Source: Microbulbifer sp. YPW1 (GTDB lineage Bacteria > Pseudomonadota > Gammaproteobacteria > Pseudomonadales > Cellvibrionaceae). Taken from it: a stretch of DNA of 64,000 nucleotides. Within the stretch, counting starts at the first letter, position 1, and each line of letters starts with the position of its first letter. Below the pieces are notes generated by a model that was given only the letters and a program-made list of their open reading frames with translations, had not been told where the DNA came from and made no database searches. The stretch spans positions 2,807,001 through 2,871,000 of the forward strand of contig NZ_CP055157.1 of the NCBI RefSeq assembly GCF_013367775.1, read 5' to 3'. Shown here in pieces: positions 10,104 through 19,928 of this stretch. A program made the position numbers and the translations under genes.

Positions 10104-11393
10104 ATGCCGACCAACGGGCGTTTCAGTGTATTGGCGCTGATCTTTATCAGTGTGGTGATCAATTATATGGACCGCACCAATATTTCGGTCGCGGCCAATG
10201 CAATTTCACAGGACTTGAGCCTTACCCCGGTACAGATGGGAATTATCTTTTCCGCGTTCGCCTGGACCTATTCCATCATGCAGATTCCAGGTGGAATGAT
10301 CGTGGATGTGGTGAAGGTGCGGATTCTCTATCCGTTTATCCTAGTCGCCTGGTCGCTGGCGACAATCCTGCAGGGGCTTGTCAGTTCCCTGGCGGCGTTG
10401 GTCGGTTGCCGAATGGCCATAGGCCTGTTTGAAGCGCCGTCCTATCCTGCGAACAACAAGATTGTTACCCAATGGTTCAATGCGCAGGATCGGGCGGGGG
10501 CTATTGCTGTTTATACGTCCGGACAATTTATTGGGCTGGCTTTTCTAATGCCAGTCCTCGCGGTTATTCAGGAGTGGTTAGGCTGGCGCGGTTTGTTTGT
10601 GGTTTCCGGGGTAATTGGCATTGTTTGGGCGGCCGTCTGGTATTGTCTGTATCGTGAGCCTTCGAACGAGGTGAGGGCGGTTGCTCCAGTTGAGGATAGT
10701 GAATCCTCGACAAACGGGGGTTCTACGACCTCAGTGACCTGGCAAAATATTCGCTTGGCCTTTTGCAGCCGTAAACTGTGGGGCATCTATATCGGCCAAT
10801 TTTGCCTCGGTAGCACACTAATCTTCTTTCTTACCTGGTTTCCAACCTATTTGGCCGAGTATCGCGGACTGGGCGAGCTAAAAACCGGCTTCATTGCCTC
10901 GATACCTTTTCTGGCAGCATTCTGCGGTGTATTACTTTCAGGCTTTCTGTCCGACTGGATGGTGAGACGCGGCTTATCCAACGAAGTTGCCAGAAAGGTA
11001 CCCGTTATAGCCGGACTATTGTTGTCCGGCTCTGTAATAGGCGCCAACTTTGTTGACCACCCCGCCTGGGTAACCTTTTTCCTTTCACTATCGTTTTTTG
11101 GCAACGGTTTGGCATCGATTAGCTGGGTGTTCGTATCCCTGCTTGCACCTAAGCGCATGGTCGGTCTTGTCGGAGGTTGCTTTAACTTCATAGGTGGTCT
11201 TTCTGCGGTTGTAATACCGGTAGCGATAGGTTTTCTGGTGCAGGAAGGAGACTTTCGGCCCGCGCTATTTTTGATCGGCGTAATCGCATTGATCGGCATG
11301 AGTTCGTATCTGTTTCTTGTTGGCAAGATTGAACAGGTTGAATTACCGATCAACGATGTAGCCAATACCAAAAATCCAGTCATGAATTACTGA
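10104..11393 (+). CDS. MFS transporter, ACS (anion:cation symporter)-like
   Basis: Inner-membrane importer of 429 residues with about 12 hydrophobic segments. NYMDRTNISVAANAI at the first helix and the motifs that follow are typical of the ACS subfamily, which includes D-galactonate and hexuronate symporters. GFLSDWMVRRG is the loop after helix 8. The ATG at 10104 follows a weak purine tract (GAGAGA). It is first in an operon with a GH50 agarase (29-bp gap) and an exported lactonase, so an acidic sugar or a small agar product (galactonate-like, anhydrogalactonate or neoagaro-oligosaccharide) is a reasonable but unproven substrate. A copy of the regulon operator precedes it. Confidence 0.88.
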   Translation: MPTNGRFSVLALIFISVVINYMDRTNISVAANAISQDLSLTPVQMGIIFSAFAWTYSIMQIPGGMIVDVVKVRILYPFILVAWSLATILQGLVSSLAALVGCRMAIGLFEAPSYPANNKIVTQWFNAQDRAGAIAVYTSGQFIGLAFLMPVLAVIQEWLGWRGLFVVSGVIGIVWAAVWYCLYREPSNEVRAVAPVEDSESSTNGGSTTSVTWQNIRLAFCSRKLWGIYIGQFCLGSTLIFFLTWFPTYLAEYRGLGELKTGFIASIPFLAAFCGVLLSGFLSDWMVRRGLSNEVARKVPVIAGLLLSGSVIGANFVDHPAWVTFFLSLSFFGNGLASISWVFVSLLAPKRMVGLVGGCFNFIGGLSAVVIPVAIGFLVQEGDFRPALFLIGVIALIGMSSYLFLVGKIEQVELPINDVANTKNPVMNY

Positions 11394-11422
11394 TTGCTGA
11401 ACATTAACGGAGTATTTGAATA

Positions 11423-13738
11423 GTGATAAATAAAAATATGCTAGCGTCCTTATCTCTGGCATCAGTTACGGTATTGCTGGGTGCTTGTGGAAACCAGGGC
11501 GATGCACAGAAAGAAAGCGAAACCCTTCTGTGGAACTTTGAAAGCGGCCAGATACCTGCAGCGTTTCAGCTTGAGAATGCCAAGGCTGAATTGGTGAACT
11601 TGGGCGACGGATCGGCGCTAAAGTTCATCCTGAATTCAAAGACACACAAAGATGCCGGATTTACGATTGCCCCGGAGACTCCCTGGAACTGGAGTGAGCT
11701 AGGTAACTTTGCATTCGCGCTGGACATTGCAAACCCGCAATCATCATCCGTCCATCTGTATGTCACTGCCACGGACGCGTCTGGCAAGACACACAACCGG
11801 AATGTCCAGATTGCCGAACACTCTACCGGTACCTATTTCATGGAACTCAAGGGTCCTGACCTGACGGTAGAGACCGGCATGCGGGGAAATCCTCCCAGTT
11901 GGAATACGGAGTATCAGGACATCATCTGGCGCTGGGGCGATAAACAGCTGGATCTCAGTGCGGTGGAAAGCGTCAAGTTTTCCGTTGCTGGCGTGCTGGA
12001 GGACAAGACGCTGGTGATCGATAACGTTCGCCTAATCCAGCCCAAATCTCTGGACGAGAACTACCTGAAAGGCCTTGTGGATAAATATGGCCAGAACGCG
12101 AAGCGAGACTTCGTCAATAAAGTCGGTAGTGTCGATCAGCTACGTGAAATCGCATCCGAAGAGCAGTCGCAGCTACGGGATACTCCATTGCCCGGACGTT
12201 CGCAATTTGGCGGTTGGGCGGATGGTCCTCAACTGGAGGGGACTGGATACTTCCGCACAGAAAAAGTCGGTGGGAAATGGGCCCTGGTGGATCCGGAAGG
12301 GTATCTGTTCTTTTCCTCCGGTATTGCCAATGTCCGATTGGCCAATACTTCCACCATTACCGGCTACGATGTTGACGCGAATGTGGTTCCACAACGTAAA
12401 GAACATGACCTGACCCCGGAAGATTCAGCTGGCTTGAACCGGGTACCACTGTCTGCCGTTGCCACGCGGTATGTGAGCTCTCCCTTGCGTGCGGAGATGT
12501 TTAACTGGCTGCCGTCCTACGAAGGACCGCTGGGAGACAACTTCGGCTATCGCCGTGAAGTCCATACCGGGGCTGTCGAGCGTGGAGAAACATTCAGTTT
12601 TTATCGCGCCAACCTACAGCGTAAGTACGGCCTTGATGACAACACGGAACTGATGGCCGCATGGCGCGAGACGACTGTGGACCGCATGCTTACCTGGGGC
12701 TTCACCTCATTTGGTAACTGGGTTGATCCCGGTTACTACCATATGGATCGCATTCCCTATTTCGCCAATGGCTGGATCATTGGTGACTTTAAAACCGTCA
12801 GTAGTGGGAATGACTACTGGAGTCCGCTGCCCGATCCGTTTGATCCGGAGTTTGTAAAGCGGGCGGATATTACCGCGCAGCAAATCGCCGATGAGGTACA
12901 GGGTAATCCTTGGTGCGCCGGTGTATTTGTCGATAACGAAAAGAGCTGGGGGCAAGAAGGCTCCATTGCGTCCCAATATGGAGTCGTGATCAATACATTG
13001 ACCCGACCCGCCGAGGAAAGCCCCAGCAAAGCCCAGTTTGTAGATTTGATGCGGAAGAAGTATGGCGAAATCGCTAAACTCAATCTCAGCTGGGGAACTG
13101 AAATCGCCTCGTGGGATGCGCTCGCAGAAGGTGTGGAACTGACAGAATTTAGCGATGCGATGGTGGCTGATTTCTCTATAATGCTCGAACACTATGTCGA
13201 TCGCTACTTTAAGGTCGTGCGCGATGCCGTTAAGCACTATATGCCCAATCATCTCTACATGGGGGCGCGTTTCGCGAGCTGGGGGATGACACCGGAAGTA
13301 CGTCGCGCTGCCGCAAAGTATGCGGATGTGGTGAGTTACAACTACTACAAGGAAGGCGTGAGCGAAAAGTCCTGGCAGTTCCTCGCGGAGCTCGATCGCC
13401 CCAGTATCATTGGCGAGTTCCATAACGGCGCGCTGGACTCCGGGTTAGTGAATCCCGGCTTGATTCTTGCCAGCTCCCAGGCGGATCGCGGCAAGAAATA
13501 CGCGGAGTATATGAACAGTGTTATCGACAACCCCTACCTCGTGGGTGCGCACTGGTTCCAATATATTGATTCGCCTCTAACCGGACGTGCCTACGATGGG
13601 GAGAACTACAATATTGGTTTTGTCAGTGTGACGGATATCCCGTACCAGCCTCTGGTAGATGCCGCTGCTGAAGTAAATAGCAAACTCTACCAGCGTCGTT
13701 TTGGCGAGATGCTGGAGGCCTCGGCGGATGCTCAGTAA
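11423..13738 (+). CDS. GH50 beta-agarase lipoprotein
   Basis: Exo-type agarase family releasing neoagarobiose from agarose or oligomers. 771 residues from GTG 11423, chosen because ACGGAGT lies about 10 bases upstream; the next ATG (11438) is too far from it. Lipobox LLGAC puts the lipidated cysteine at C22. An N-terminal beta-sandwich covers about 33-200, then the GH-A barrel. Catalytic residues by family analogy: acid/base E506 in VDNEKS and nucleophile E665 in IIGEF. PYLVGAHWFQYIDSPLTGRA is the usual GH50 tail. It shares its overall plan with the GH50 at 26652. The downstream lactonase gene overlaps its end by 11 bp. Confidence 0.93.
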   Translation: MINKNMLASLSLASVTVLLGACGNQGDAQKESETLLWNFESGQIPAAFQLENAKAELVNLGDGSALKFILNSKTHKDAGFTIAPETPWNWSELGNFAFALDIANPQSSSVHLYVTATDASGKTHNRNVQIAEHSTGTYFMELKGPDLTVETGMRGNPPSWNTEYQDIIWRWGDKQLDLSAVESVKFSVAGVLEDKTLVIDNVRLIQPKSLDENYLKGLVDKYGQNAKRDFVNKVGSVDQLREIASEEQSQLRDTPLPGRSQFGGWADGPQLEGTGYFRTEKVGGKWALVDPEGYLFFSSGIANVRLANTSTITGYDVDANVVPQRKEHDLTPEDSAGLNRVPLSAVATRYVSSPLRAEMFNWLPSYEGPLGDNFGYRREVHTGAVERGETFSFYRANLQRKYGLDDNTELMAAWRETTVDRMLTWGFTSFGNWVDPGYYHMDRIPYFANGWIIGDFKTVSSGNDYWSPLPDPFDPEFVKRADITAQQIADEVQGNPWCAGVFVDNEKSWGQEGSIASQYGVVINTLTRPAEESPSKAQFVDLMRKKYGEIAKLNLSWGTEIASWDALAEGVELTEFSDAMVADFSIMLEHYVDRYFKVVRDAVKHYMPNHLYMGARFASWGMTPEVRRAAAKYADVVSYNYYKEGVSEKSWQFLAELDRPSIIGEFHNGALDSGLVNPGLILASSQADRGKKYAEYMNSVIDNPYLVGAHWFQYIDSPLTGRAYDGENYNIGFVSVTDIPYQPLVDAAAEVNSKLYQRRFGEMLEASADAQ

Positions 13739-14729
13739 TCGAGCTTATTCCATGCAGGGCGTAATTTTCGCCCTGCTGGGAATATCGATGAATGCCTTGT
13801 CGGCAAATACTCATCAAGTGGAAATCTTCGACACGCGGGCACTGGATGTACTTGCCCAGAATGCCGAAGTCGAATTACTCGCGGAGGGTTTCGAATGGAC
13901 AGAAGGGCCGGTGTGGGTGGAAGCCAACCCGGCAGCAGGGGGATTTGATAAGGGAAGCTTGCTGTTTTCGGATATTCCCACCCATCGTGTTCTGCGTTAT
14001 GTGCCGGGGGAGGGGGTTTCGGTCTATCTCGAGGACAGCGGCTTCTCCAACGGTCTTGTTCTGTCGCAGGGAAAGCAACTGCTATTGATGCAATCCCGCT
14101 CGCGACAGGTGGCACGAATGGATGCGCCCTTGGCTCTGCCGCAGCGACAGTTCAAGGTACTTGCCAGCAAGTACGAGCATGGACGCTTGAATAGTCCGAA
14201 TGACGGTGTGCTGCATAACAGCGGTATTCTCTTTTTTACTGACCCGCCCTACGGCCTGCCAAAGCAATTGGAAGATCCGGAGAAAGATCTGGACTTCCAG
14301 GGAATCTATGCGCTTCACCCCGATGGGCACTTGCTGCTTATCGATCGGGAGGTTCGCTACCCAAATGGCATTGCGCTTTCACCAGAACAGCATACCTTGT
14401 ATGTGGCCGCATCGGATCCGGAAGCCCCCGCCTGGTATGCCTATGATGTAGATGAAGAGGGAAGGGTTGGACAGCGCCGTGTCTTTTATAGAATCGATGT
14501 GGATCGTAAATTAGAGCACGGACTCCCGGATGGCTTAAAGGCGCACAGTTCAGGCATGCTTTTTGCGACTGGCCCTGGTGGTGTCTGGCTGTTTGATCCA
14601 TCCGGCAAGGTACTTGCGAAAGTCCACACGCCCAGTATTGCCGCCAATCTTGCATTCAATAGTGACGAATCTGCTGTATATTTCACCGCGCATAAGACAC
14701 TGCTTCGCCTGAATCTACGCAAGCAGTAG
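13728..14729 (+). CDS. Exported SMP-30/gluconolactonase-family lactonase
   Basis: Six-bladed beta-propeller lactonase family; metal-dependent aldonolactone hydrolysis is the usual reaction. 333 residues from ATG 13728, which overlaps the GH50 stop and has CTGGAGG 10 bases upstream. The hydrophobic N-terminus (GVIFALLGISMNALSA) looks like a signal peptide, implying periplasmic location. Metal-site residues are visible: E59 (TEGPVW), Asn in SPNDG, Asn in YPNGIA, Asp in LPDGLK. A second, cytosolic family member is at 35986. Why a lactonase would be exported with an agarase is unclear: it implies a periplasmic sugar oxidation or an incoming lactone. Confidence 0.85.
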   Translation: MLSNRAYSMQGVIFALLGISMNALSANTHQVEIFDTRALDVLAQNAEVELLAEGFEWTEGPVWVEANPAAGGFDKGSLLFSDIPTHRVLRYVPGEGVSVYLEDSGFSNGLVLSQGKQLLLMQSRSRQVARMDAPLALPQRQFKVLASKYEHGRLNSPNDGVLHNSGILFFTDPPYGLPKQLEDPEKDLDFQGIYALHPDGHLLLIDREVRYPNGIALSPEQHTLYVAASDPEAPAWYAYDVDEEGRVGQRRVFYRIDVDRKLEHGLPDGLKAHSSGMLFATGPGGVWLFDPSGKVLAKVHTPSIAANLAFNSDESAVYFTAHKTLLRLNLRKQ

Positions 14730-14893
14730 GTTGGGCTTAGAGAATGATAAGCACGATTTACCCTTTTGAGGGAACTGGCGGGGTAATGCGAGACGGCGGC
14801 AGTTGCACAATTTTCCCACCGAGATGTATAGCCCAGCGAGACGCGAGCATTTGAAGTGAAGCCGCGCCGCACAGAGTGCGGCGCCAAAAATGG

Positions 14894-15274
14894 TTACACT
14901 GAGTGCGATACTTTTGCTAACAGGATTAAGCTTTTATCGTCACCGTTCACCCATCCGTGCGGGGTATTGGGCTTGAACGTGATGAAGTCTCCGGCCCCGT
15001 AAGTAATACCTTCGGTCCGGTTTTCTCCCGCATCGCCCGCATACAGGGTGCCATGACCACTGACCACATAGGCCAACCACGCCTCGTCAGAGGTGTGAAT
15101 CGGATACTCCACCGCGCCAGGATCAATTTCAAACTGGAACATGAAGATCCCCGCGTCTTCGACCGCGCGAGCCTTCCAGCCCGACATGTTTTCGTGACTT
15201 GTGAAATCTGGTGCATCAACGGTTTCGATGGTGCTGGCGCTTTCATGCTCGAACATGATGTGATGTTTAGACAT
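14894..15274 (-). CDS. Small cupin-domain protein
   Basis: Single-domain cupin of 126 residues. The start is ATG 15274 (MSKHHIMFEH), with AGAGGGA just upstream; the frame stays open to 15319. Cupin motif 1 is around HTSDEAWLAYVVSGHG and motif 2 around PNTPHGW, giving plausible metal ligands. Cytosolic. It follows the aldehyde dehydrogenase/CoA-transferase operon in the same direction but is separated from it by a terminator-like hairpin, so it may be only partly co-expressed. Such cupins act as isomerases, epimerases or metabolite sensors; the sequence does not say which. Confidence 0.75.
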   Translation of the reverse strand: MSKHHIMFEHESASTIETVDAPDFTSHENMSGWKARAVEDAGIFMFQFEIDPGAVEYPIHTSDEAWLAYVVSGHGTLYAGDAGENRTEGITYGAGDFITFKPNTPHGWVNGDDKSLILLAKVSHSV

Positions 15275-15308
15275 TGCATTCCCTCTTGTTATTGTTTTTA
15301 AAAGAAGA

Positions 15309-15336
15309 AACGGAGGCATTTGCCTCCGTTTTTTAC
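15309..15336. terminator. Intrinsic terminator after aldehyde dehydrogenase operon
   Basis: Perfect 10-bp stem AACGGAGGCA/TGCCTCCGTT with a 2-base loop, T-rich on both sides (T6 on the plus strand, TTTCTTCTTTT on the minus strand). It lies directly after the aldehyde dehydrogenase stop at 15342 and before the cupin start. Confidence 0.75.
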
Positions 15337-15341
15337 GTTGC

Positions 15342-16790
15342 TTAATTGCAGTTCAGGTACACCGCACGTTTTTGCAGATAACCTTCGATACCATAGATGC
15401 CATCTTCGCCACCGATGCCGCTGCGCTTGTGGCCTGAATGGTAACCCTGGATGTAACCCACAATCTGTTTGTTCACAAACACGGTGCCAACTTCCAAACG
15501 TGCAATGGCATCCATAATGGTGCGGTAGTTATTGGTCCACAGGTAGCAGCTCAGGCCGTCATTGCGGCGATTGGTGATCTCCACTGCTTCCTCGTAGGAG
15601 GAAATAGTGACGATTGGCAGTACCGGGCCGAAAATTTCTTCCTGTGCCGCTGGCATATCGGCGCTCACACCAGACAATACGGTAGGCTGGTACCAGTTGC
15701 CCTTGGCAAATTCTTCACCTTCCGGGCGCTGTCCGCCACACTCCAGTGTTGCGCCGGCGTTGATAGTTTCCTGCACGATGGAGTCCACCCGGTCCAATCC
15801 CTGAGCAGTCACAGATGGCCCCATGTTGGGGTTTTCCATCGGGTTGCCCACGGTCAGCTGTTTGACCTTCTCCACCACCTTGCGGGTGAATTCTTCCGCC
15901 AGACTTTCATGGACCAGAACCAGCTCGGCACAAATACAGACCTGTCCGCAGTTCGCATAGCGGGAAATAACGACAGCATCCACGGCCTTATCGATGTCTG
16001 CATCATCCAATACGATGAAGGAAGCTTTGCCGCCGAGTTCCAGGGAGACGGCAGTGACGTTTTCCGCCACAGAGCGGCAGATGGCCTGGCCTGCGCGGAT
16101 ACTGCCGGTGAGGCTCACCAGCTGCGTGATGGGGCTTTTCACCAGATGTTCGCCCACGGTAATACCTGATCCGCTAATGACGTTGATGACCCCCTTTGGA
16201 ATACCGGCTTCTTCTACGACCTTGGCAAATTCCATCGCGGTGACTGGGGTGGCCTCGTGGGGCTTGATAATCATGGTGTTGCCGGTAACCAGTGCAGGAC
16301 CCACCTTGCGGCCGATAAGGGCCAGCGGGTAGTTGAACGCACACAGACCGATGGTTACACCGAACGGCACTTTCTGGATCCACAGCTGTTCATTCGGGCT
16401 GTCAGACGGAAAGATGTTGCCTTCGAGGCGGCGTGCTGCCTCGGCAGAGTAGGTGAGGTAGTTCAGTGTGTCGTCGAATTCGCCGTAGGCCTCATTCAGG
16501 GTTTTACCCTGTTCCTGCACCAGTAGGCGGGCGAAGTGCTCGCGCTTTGGTTTGAGTGCTTCAACCAGACGGAGAAGGTGGCGGCCGCGCTCAATGGCCG
16601 GCAGCAACTTCCAGCTCTGCAGGGCCTGCTGTGAGGACGCCAGGGCCGCATCTGCCTGCTCCAGGGTACAGTCGGGGACGCTGGCGAATACCGCACCCGT
16701 TGCAGGGTTTTCTACAGAAAGTTTTGTGGCGCTATCTATCCATTCGCCATCGATATAGCACTGATAATGTTGTTGGGTCTCGCTCATCAT
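15342..16790 (-). CDS. NAD(P)+ aldehyde dehydrogenase, lactaldehyde dehydrogenase (AldA)-like
   Basis: Oxidises an aldehyde to the acid; 482 residues, full length for the family. Catalytic residues: C285 in CGQVC, E251 in LELGGK, N153 in AFNYP; the cofactor loop is GSIRAG. The C-terminus ([11 protein letters not shown]) resembles E. coli AldA and the other aldehyde dehydrogenase at 32460. ATGATG start with GGGAG upstream. It closes the operon of two CoA-transferases and an enoyl-CoA hydratase (36-bp gap), so its acid product may be what the CoA-transferases activate, or its aldehyde may come from that pathway. The substrate is unknown. Confidence 0.9.
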   Translation of the reverse strand: MMSETQQHYQCYIDGEWIDSATKLSVENPATGAVFASVPDCTLEQADAALASSQQALQSWKLLPAIERGRHLLRLVEALKPKREHFARLLVQEQGKTLNEAYGEFDDTLNYLTYSAEAARRLEGNIFPSDSPNEQLWIQKVPFGVTIGLCAFNYPLALIGRKVGPALVTGNTMIIKPHEATPVTAMEFAKVVEEAGIPKGVINVISGSGITVGEHLVKSPITQLVSLTGSIRAGQAICRSVAENVTAVSLELGGKASFIVLDDADIDKAVDAVVISRYANCGQVCICAELVLVHESLAEEFTRKVVEKVKQLTVGNPMENPNMGPSVTAQGLDRVDSIVQETINAGATLECGGQRPEGEEFAKGNWYQPTVLSGVSADMPAAQEEIFGPVLPIVTISSYEEAVEITNRRNDGLSCYLWTNNYRTIMDAIARLEVGTVFVNKQIVGYIQGYHSGHKRSGIGGEDGIYGIEGYLQKRAVYLNCN

Positions 16791-16826
16791 CTACTCCCTT
16801 GGGCGTTATCTTTTCTTGTGTATTAC

Positions 16827-17621
16827 TTACTGGTTGAACTTTGGTACGCGCTTCTCAAGGAATGCGCTTAGGCCTTCTTTCGCGTCTTCTGTGCGGTAGA
16901 GCGAATCCGCGAGCTCGGCCTCCAGGCGCAGGGCATTATCCAGTGGCATGGAGCTTCCCTCGCGCACCGCACGTTTGGTGGCGGCAATGGCGAAGCCAGG
17001 GCCGCTGGCTAACTCTCTCGCAAAGTTGAGAGTGCCTACTTCGAGTGCTTCATCTGTGTAGAGACCATCCAGCAACCCAAGTTCCTGAGCGTGTGGTACG
17101 CCGAAGGTGTCGCCGGTTAGCAGGATTTCCATGGCCGCGCGTCGGCCGATTCGGCGCACCAGTCGTTGGGTTCCGCCATTACCGGGGATCAGTCCTAACT
17201 TGATCTCTGGCAATCCAAACCGGTAATTGCCTTCTGCGGCAAAGATAAAATCGCAGGCCATAGCAATTTCCAGGCCACCGCCAAGGCAGTGGCCGGAAAC
17301 TTGCGCGATATAAATTGCGCTGCTGTTTTCAATGGCATTTGCATTGGCGCGAGCCTGCTCCACCAATGCGAGGTTTTGCTCCACCGTATTGTTGGCAAAA
17401 ACCTTGATGTCGGCGCCGGCGCAGAAGAACCGCGCCAGGTGACTATCGATGATGACAACACGGATGGACGGGTTCTGCTCTGCCACTTTAATTGCAGCAC
17501 CTATATCGCTCAGAAAGGACTCGTGGTATGCGTTTGCCGGTGCAAGGTTCAGGCTGATACGCGCGATACCGTCCTCCTCTACATTGAGAATGACATTGTC
17601 GGACTGATGCTCTTCACTCAT
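16827..17621 (-). CDS. Enoyl-CoA hydratase/isomerase (crotonase) family protein
   Basis: Crotonase-fold acyl-CoA enzyme of 264 residues. The oxyanion-hole segment is FFCAGADI; both hydratase glutamates are kept: E118 (GGGLEIAM) and E139 (GLPEIKLG). This supports a hydratase or hydro-lyase over a thioesterase or dehalogenase. The start has a strong GGAGG 5 bases upstream and overlaps the end of the CoA-transferase gene by 8 bp, indicating translational coupling. With two CoA-transferases and an aldehyde dehydrogenase it would add or remove water on a CoA-activated acid. Confidence 0.9.
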   Translation of the reverse strand: MSEEHQSDNVILNVEEDGIARISLNLAPANAYHESFLSDIGAAIKVAEQNPSIRVVIIDSHLARFFCAGADIKVFANNTVEQNLALVEQARANANAIENSSAIYIAQVSGHCLGGGLEIAMACDFIFAAEGNYRFGLPEIKLGLIPGNGGTQRLVRRIGRRAAMEILLTGDTFGVPHAQELGLLDGLYTDEALEVGTLNFARELASGPGFAIAATKRAVREGSSMPLDNALRLEAELADSLYRTEDAKEGLSAFLEKRVPKFNQ

Positions 17622-18774
17622 TACCGCCTCCGTTATTTTTTATTTCTTGCAGGATGGCACTCCGGTGTTGCCCCAGCTTTGGTGCCGGTTTGCTGCCCCA
17701 CAAAATAGCGTCGTCAATACGGATGGGGCAGCGGCTGGTGGTCAATGTACCGCCGCCATCCAGTGGAATTTGTTGCAGCATGTCCACACTGTTGAAGCCG
17801 TCATGGTTCATCAGTTGGTCCCAATCGAGCACCTCGGCGCACCAGATATCCGCAGGCTCCAGCAGGGAGAGCCAGTGGGCGGTGGTTTGTGTCGGCATGT
17901 GGTCGGCGAGGATTTGCTTGATCGAGTCGCGTTCGCTGAAGGCGCAGGCCGGATCGCTGTATGGCAACAATGCAGCGCAATCCAGCAGTTGTGCCAGGTC
18001 GGCGACACGTCCCATGGACAGCGCGATATATCCGTCGGCGGTGCGGTAAAACCCGTAGGCACCCGCGACCAGGGTATGTGCGCCGTTGACACTTGCGCGT
18101 TCGATTTTTTGCACCGGGTCATGCAGGAGAATGGTCAGCGGCTCGAACTGAAAGTCGATCATGGCCTCGAGCATACTGATTTCCACATGGGCACCTTCTC
18201 CGCTCACAGCCCGCCCGTACACGGCGGCGAGAATACCCTGCACCAGTTGTGCGCCGGTAAAAATGTCGGCGACGGGTACACCCATGGCGACGGGACCATC
18301 TTTGCTGCTGCCGGAAAGCCAGGTGAGTCCAGACAGGGCCTGTAGCAACAGGTCCTGGCCCGGACGACTCTTCCACGGCCCCTCACTGCCATAGCCGGTG
18401 ATTTCACCGTAGATCAGCTGTGGGTTGATGGCCTTTACGGATGGGTAGTCGAGCCCCAGCCGCGCCATAACACCGGGGCGGAAATTGGCGATAAGGATGT
18501 CCGCTTGGCGAATCAGAGCATCAATTTCCGCGCGGTGCTCGGGGTTCTTGAGGTCCGCACTGAAGCTTTCCTTGTCGCGATTGATGGCGTGGAACAATGT
18601 CGATTCGTCTTCCAGTACACAGTCGGAAAGATAGAGGTTGCGGCAGTCATCGCCACCTTGCGGACGCTCGATTTTAATCACGCGGGCCCCCAGGTCTGCC
18701 AGACGCAATGCGGCAGAAGGGCCCGAGAGAAACTGAGAGAAGTCCAAAACCAGTAAACCGTCCAGCGGTTTCAT
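17614..18774 (-). CDS. CaiB/BaiF family (class III) CoA-transferase, copy 1
   Basis: Moves CoA between carboxylic acids without ATP. 386 residues. Family features: [14 protein letters not shown] at the N-terminus, VIKIERP, ENF-like [16 protein letters not shown], and catalytic Asp D170 in VPVADI, matching Asp169 of formyl-CoA transferase. It overlaps the second CoA-transferase gene by 4 bp (ATGA) and the hydratase gene by 8 bp. The two copies are clearly paralogous (similar GPW, PGQDLL and SGL blocks) but diverged; they may form a heteromer or activate two acids. Confidence 0.92.
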   Translation of the reverse strand: MKPLDGLLVLDFSQFLSGPSAALRLADLGARVIKIERPQGGDDCRNLYLSDCVLEDESTLFHAINRDKESFSADLKNPEHRAEIDALIRQADILIANFRPGVMARLGLDYPSVKAINPQLIYGEITGYGSEGPWKSRPGQDLLLQALSGLTWLSGSSKDGPVAMGVPVADIFTGAQLVQGILAAVYGRAVSGEGAHVEISMLEAMIDFQFEPLTILLHDPVQKIERASVNGAHTLVAGAYGFYRTADGYIALSMGRVADLAQLLDCAALLPYSDPACAFSERDSIKQILADHMPTQTTAHWLSLLEPADIWCAEVLDWDQLMNHDGFNSVDMLQQIPLDGGGTLTTSRCPIRIDDAILWGSKPAPKLGQHRSAILQEIKNNGGGNE

Positions 18775-19925
18775 CGCAGAGCCTCCAGGATTCTGGCAGT
18801 GTCGGCGCCCAGGGATGGGGCCGCTTTGTTGCTGGTTGCCGCTTGGCCATTGATACGTATCGGACAGCGGGTGGTTGTCACCTTTACCGGGCCGCCATTT
18901 CCGTTATTGGCCTTACGGGTAACCTGTAAGGACATGGAAACCGCGTTAAACGCCGGGTGTGAGAGCAACTGGTCATAATCGAGCAGCTCTGAGGCCCACA
19001 GGTCGTGCGCTTGCATCCGTGCCAACCAGTATTCAGTGGTGTTGGTTTGCAACTGTTCGGCCAGCGCTTCCTTTAACGCATCGCGTTGTTTAAAGGCTTC
19101 GCTATTCGGTACATCGAGAGCTGGGCATTCCAGTGCCTGAGCCAGCTGGGGCAGCGAACCCATCGAGATGGCAATCCAGTCGTTCTGTGTTTGGTATATA
19201 CCGTAGGGTGCACCGAGGAACGCGTGGGCGTTCGCAATCTCACTGCGGGTTGGCATCTGGCGGCCGTTATTCAAATAGGTGGTAAGGCCCTCGAACTGGA
19301 AGTCGATCATTGATTCCAGCAGGCTAGCCTGTACCTTGGCACCGGTAGCCTGTTTCTGGCGGCGTACCAATACCGCAAGAATGCCCTGAGCAAGGTGAGT
19401 GCCGCAGAGCATGTCGGCAATTGCCAGCCCCAGTGGAATCGGGTCCTGATCTTTGTTGCCGCTCAGCCAGCCAAGTCCCGATACTGCCTGGGCCAGCAAG
19501 TCCTGCCCGGGCTTATGTGCCCAAGGGCCGGTGTTTCCGTAACCACTGACTTCGCCATAAATCATCTGAGGATTAATGGCCTGTACTTGTTCGTAATCCA
19601 GGCCAATCTTTTCCATTACCCCGGGCCGGAAGTTGTGGGTCATCACATCGGCGGCGGCGATGAGCTTCTTCACGGTGGCGAGATCGTCCGGGTTTTTAAG
19701 ATCCGCGCAGAAGGACTCTTTATTCCGGTTAATCGTGTGAAACAGCAGGCTGTCACCATCGACCGTGAGGTCTTTGGTGGCCAGCTGCCGACAGGCGTCA
19801 CCGCTGCCGGGGCGTTCAATCTTGATCACCCGCGCGCCGAGATCTGCCAGACGCAGGCCCGCGTAGGGGCCTGCCAGGTACTGGCTGAACTCAAGGACGG
19901 TGACACCTTTCAGGGGTTGCAACAT
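18771..19925 (-). CDS. CaiB/BaiF family (class III) CoA-transferase, copy 2
   Basis: Paralogue of the next gene, 384 residues. The N-terminus [36 protein letters not shown] and catalytic Asp D171 in LAIADM are all present. It starts 3 bp after the stop of the solute-binding-like gene and ends in an ATGA overlap with copy 1, so the operon is tightly coupled. Donor and acceptor acids are not predictable from the sequence. Confidence 0.92.
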   Translation of the reverse strand: MLQPLKGVTVLEFSQYLAGPYAGLRLADLGARVIKIERPGSGDACRQLATKDLTVDGDSLLFHTINRNKESFCADLKNPDDLATVKKLIAAADVMTHNFRPGVMEKIGLDYEQVQAINPQMIYGEVSGYGNTGPWAHKPGQDLLAQAVSGLGWLSGNKDQDPIPLGLAIADMLCGTHLAQGILAVLVRRQKQATGAKVQASLLESMIDFQFEGLTTYLNNGRQMPTRSEIANAHAFLGAPYGIYQTQNDWIAISMGSLPQLAQALECPALDVPNSEAFKQRDALKEALAEQLQTNTTEYWLARMQAHDLWASELLDYDQLLSHPAFNAVSMSLQVTRKANNGNGGPVKVTTTRCPIRINGQAATSNKAAPSLGADTARILEALR

Positions 19926-19928
19926 AAA

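Noticed and set aside
14864..14884. GC-rich hairpin between convergent lactonase and cupin genes
   Set aside because: The stem is perfect but a run of A follows on the plus strand and T precedes it on the minus strand, so it does not fit an intrinsic terminator.
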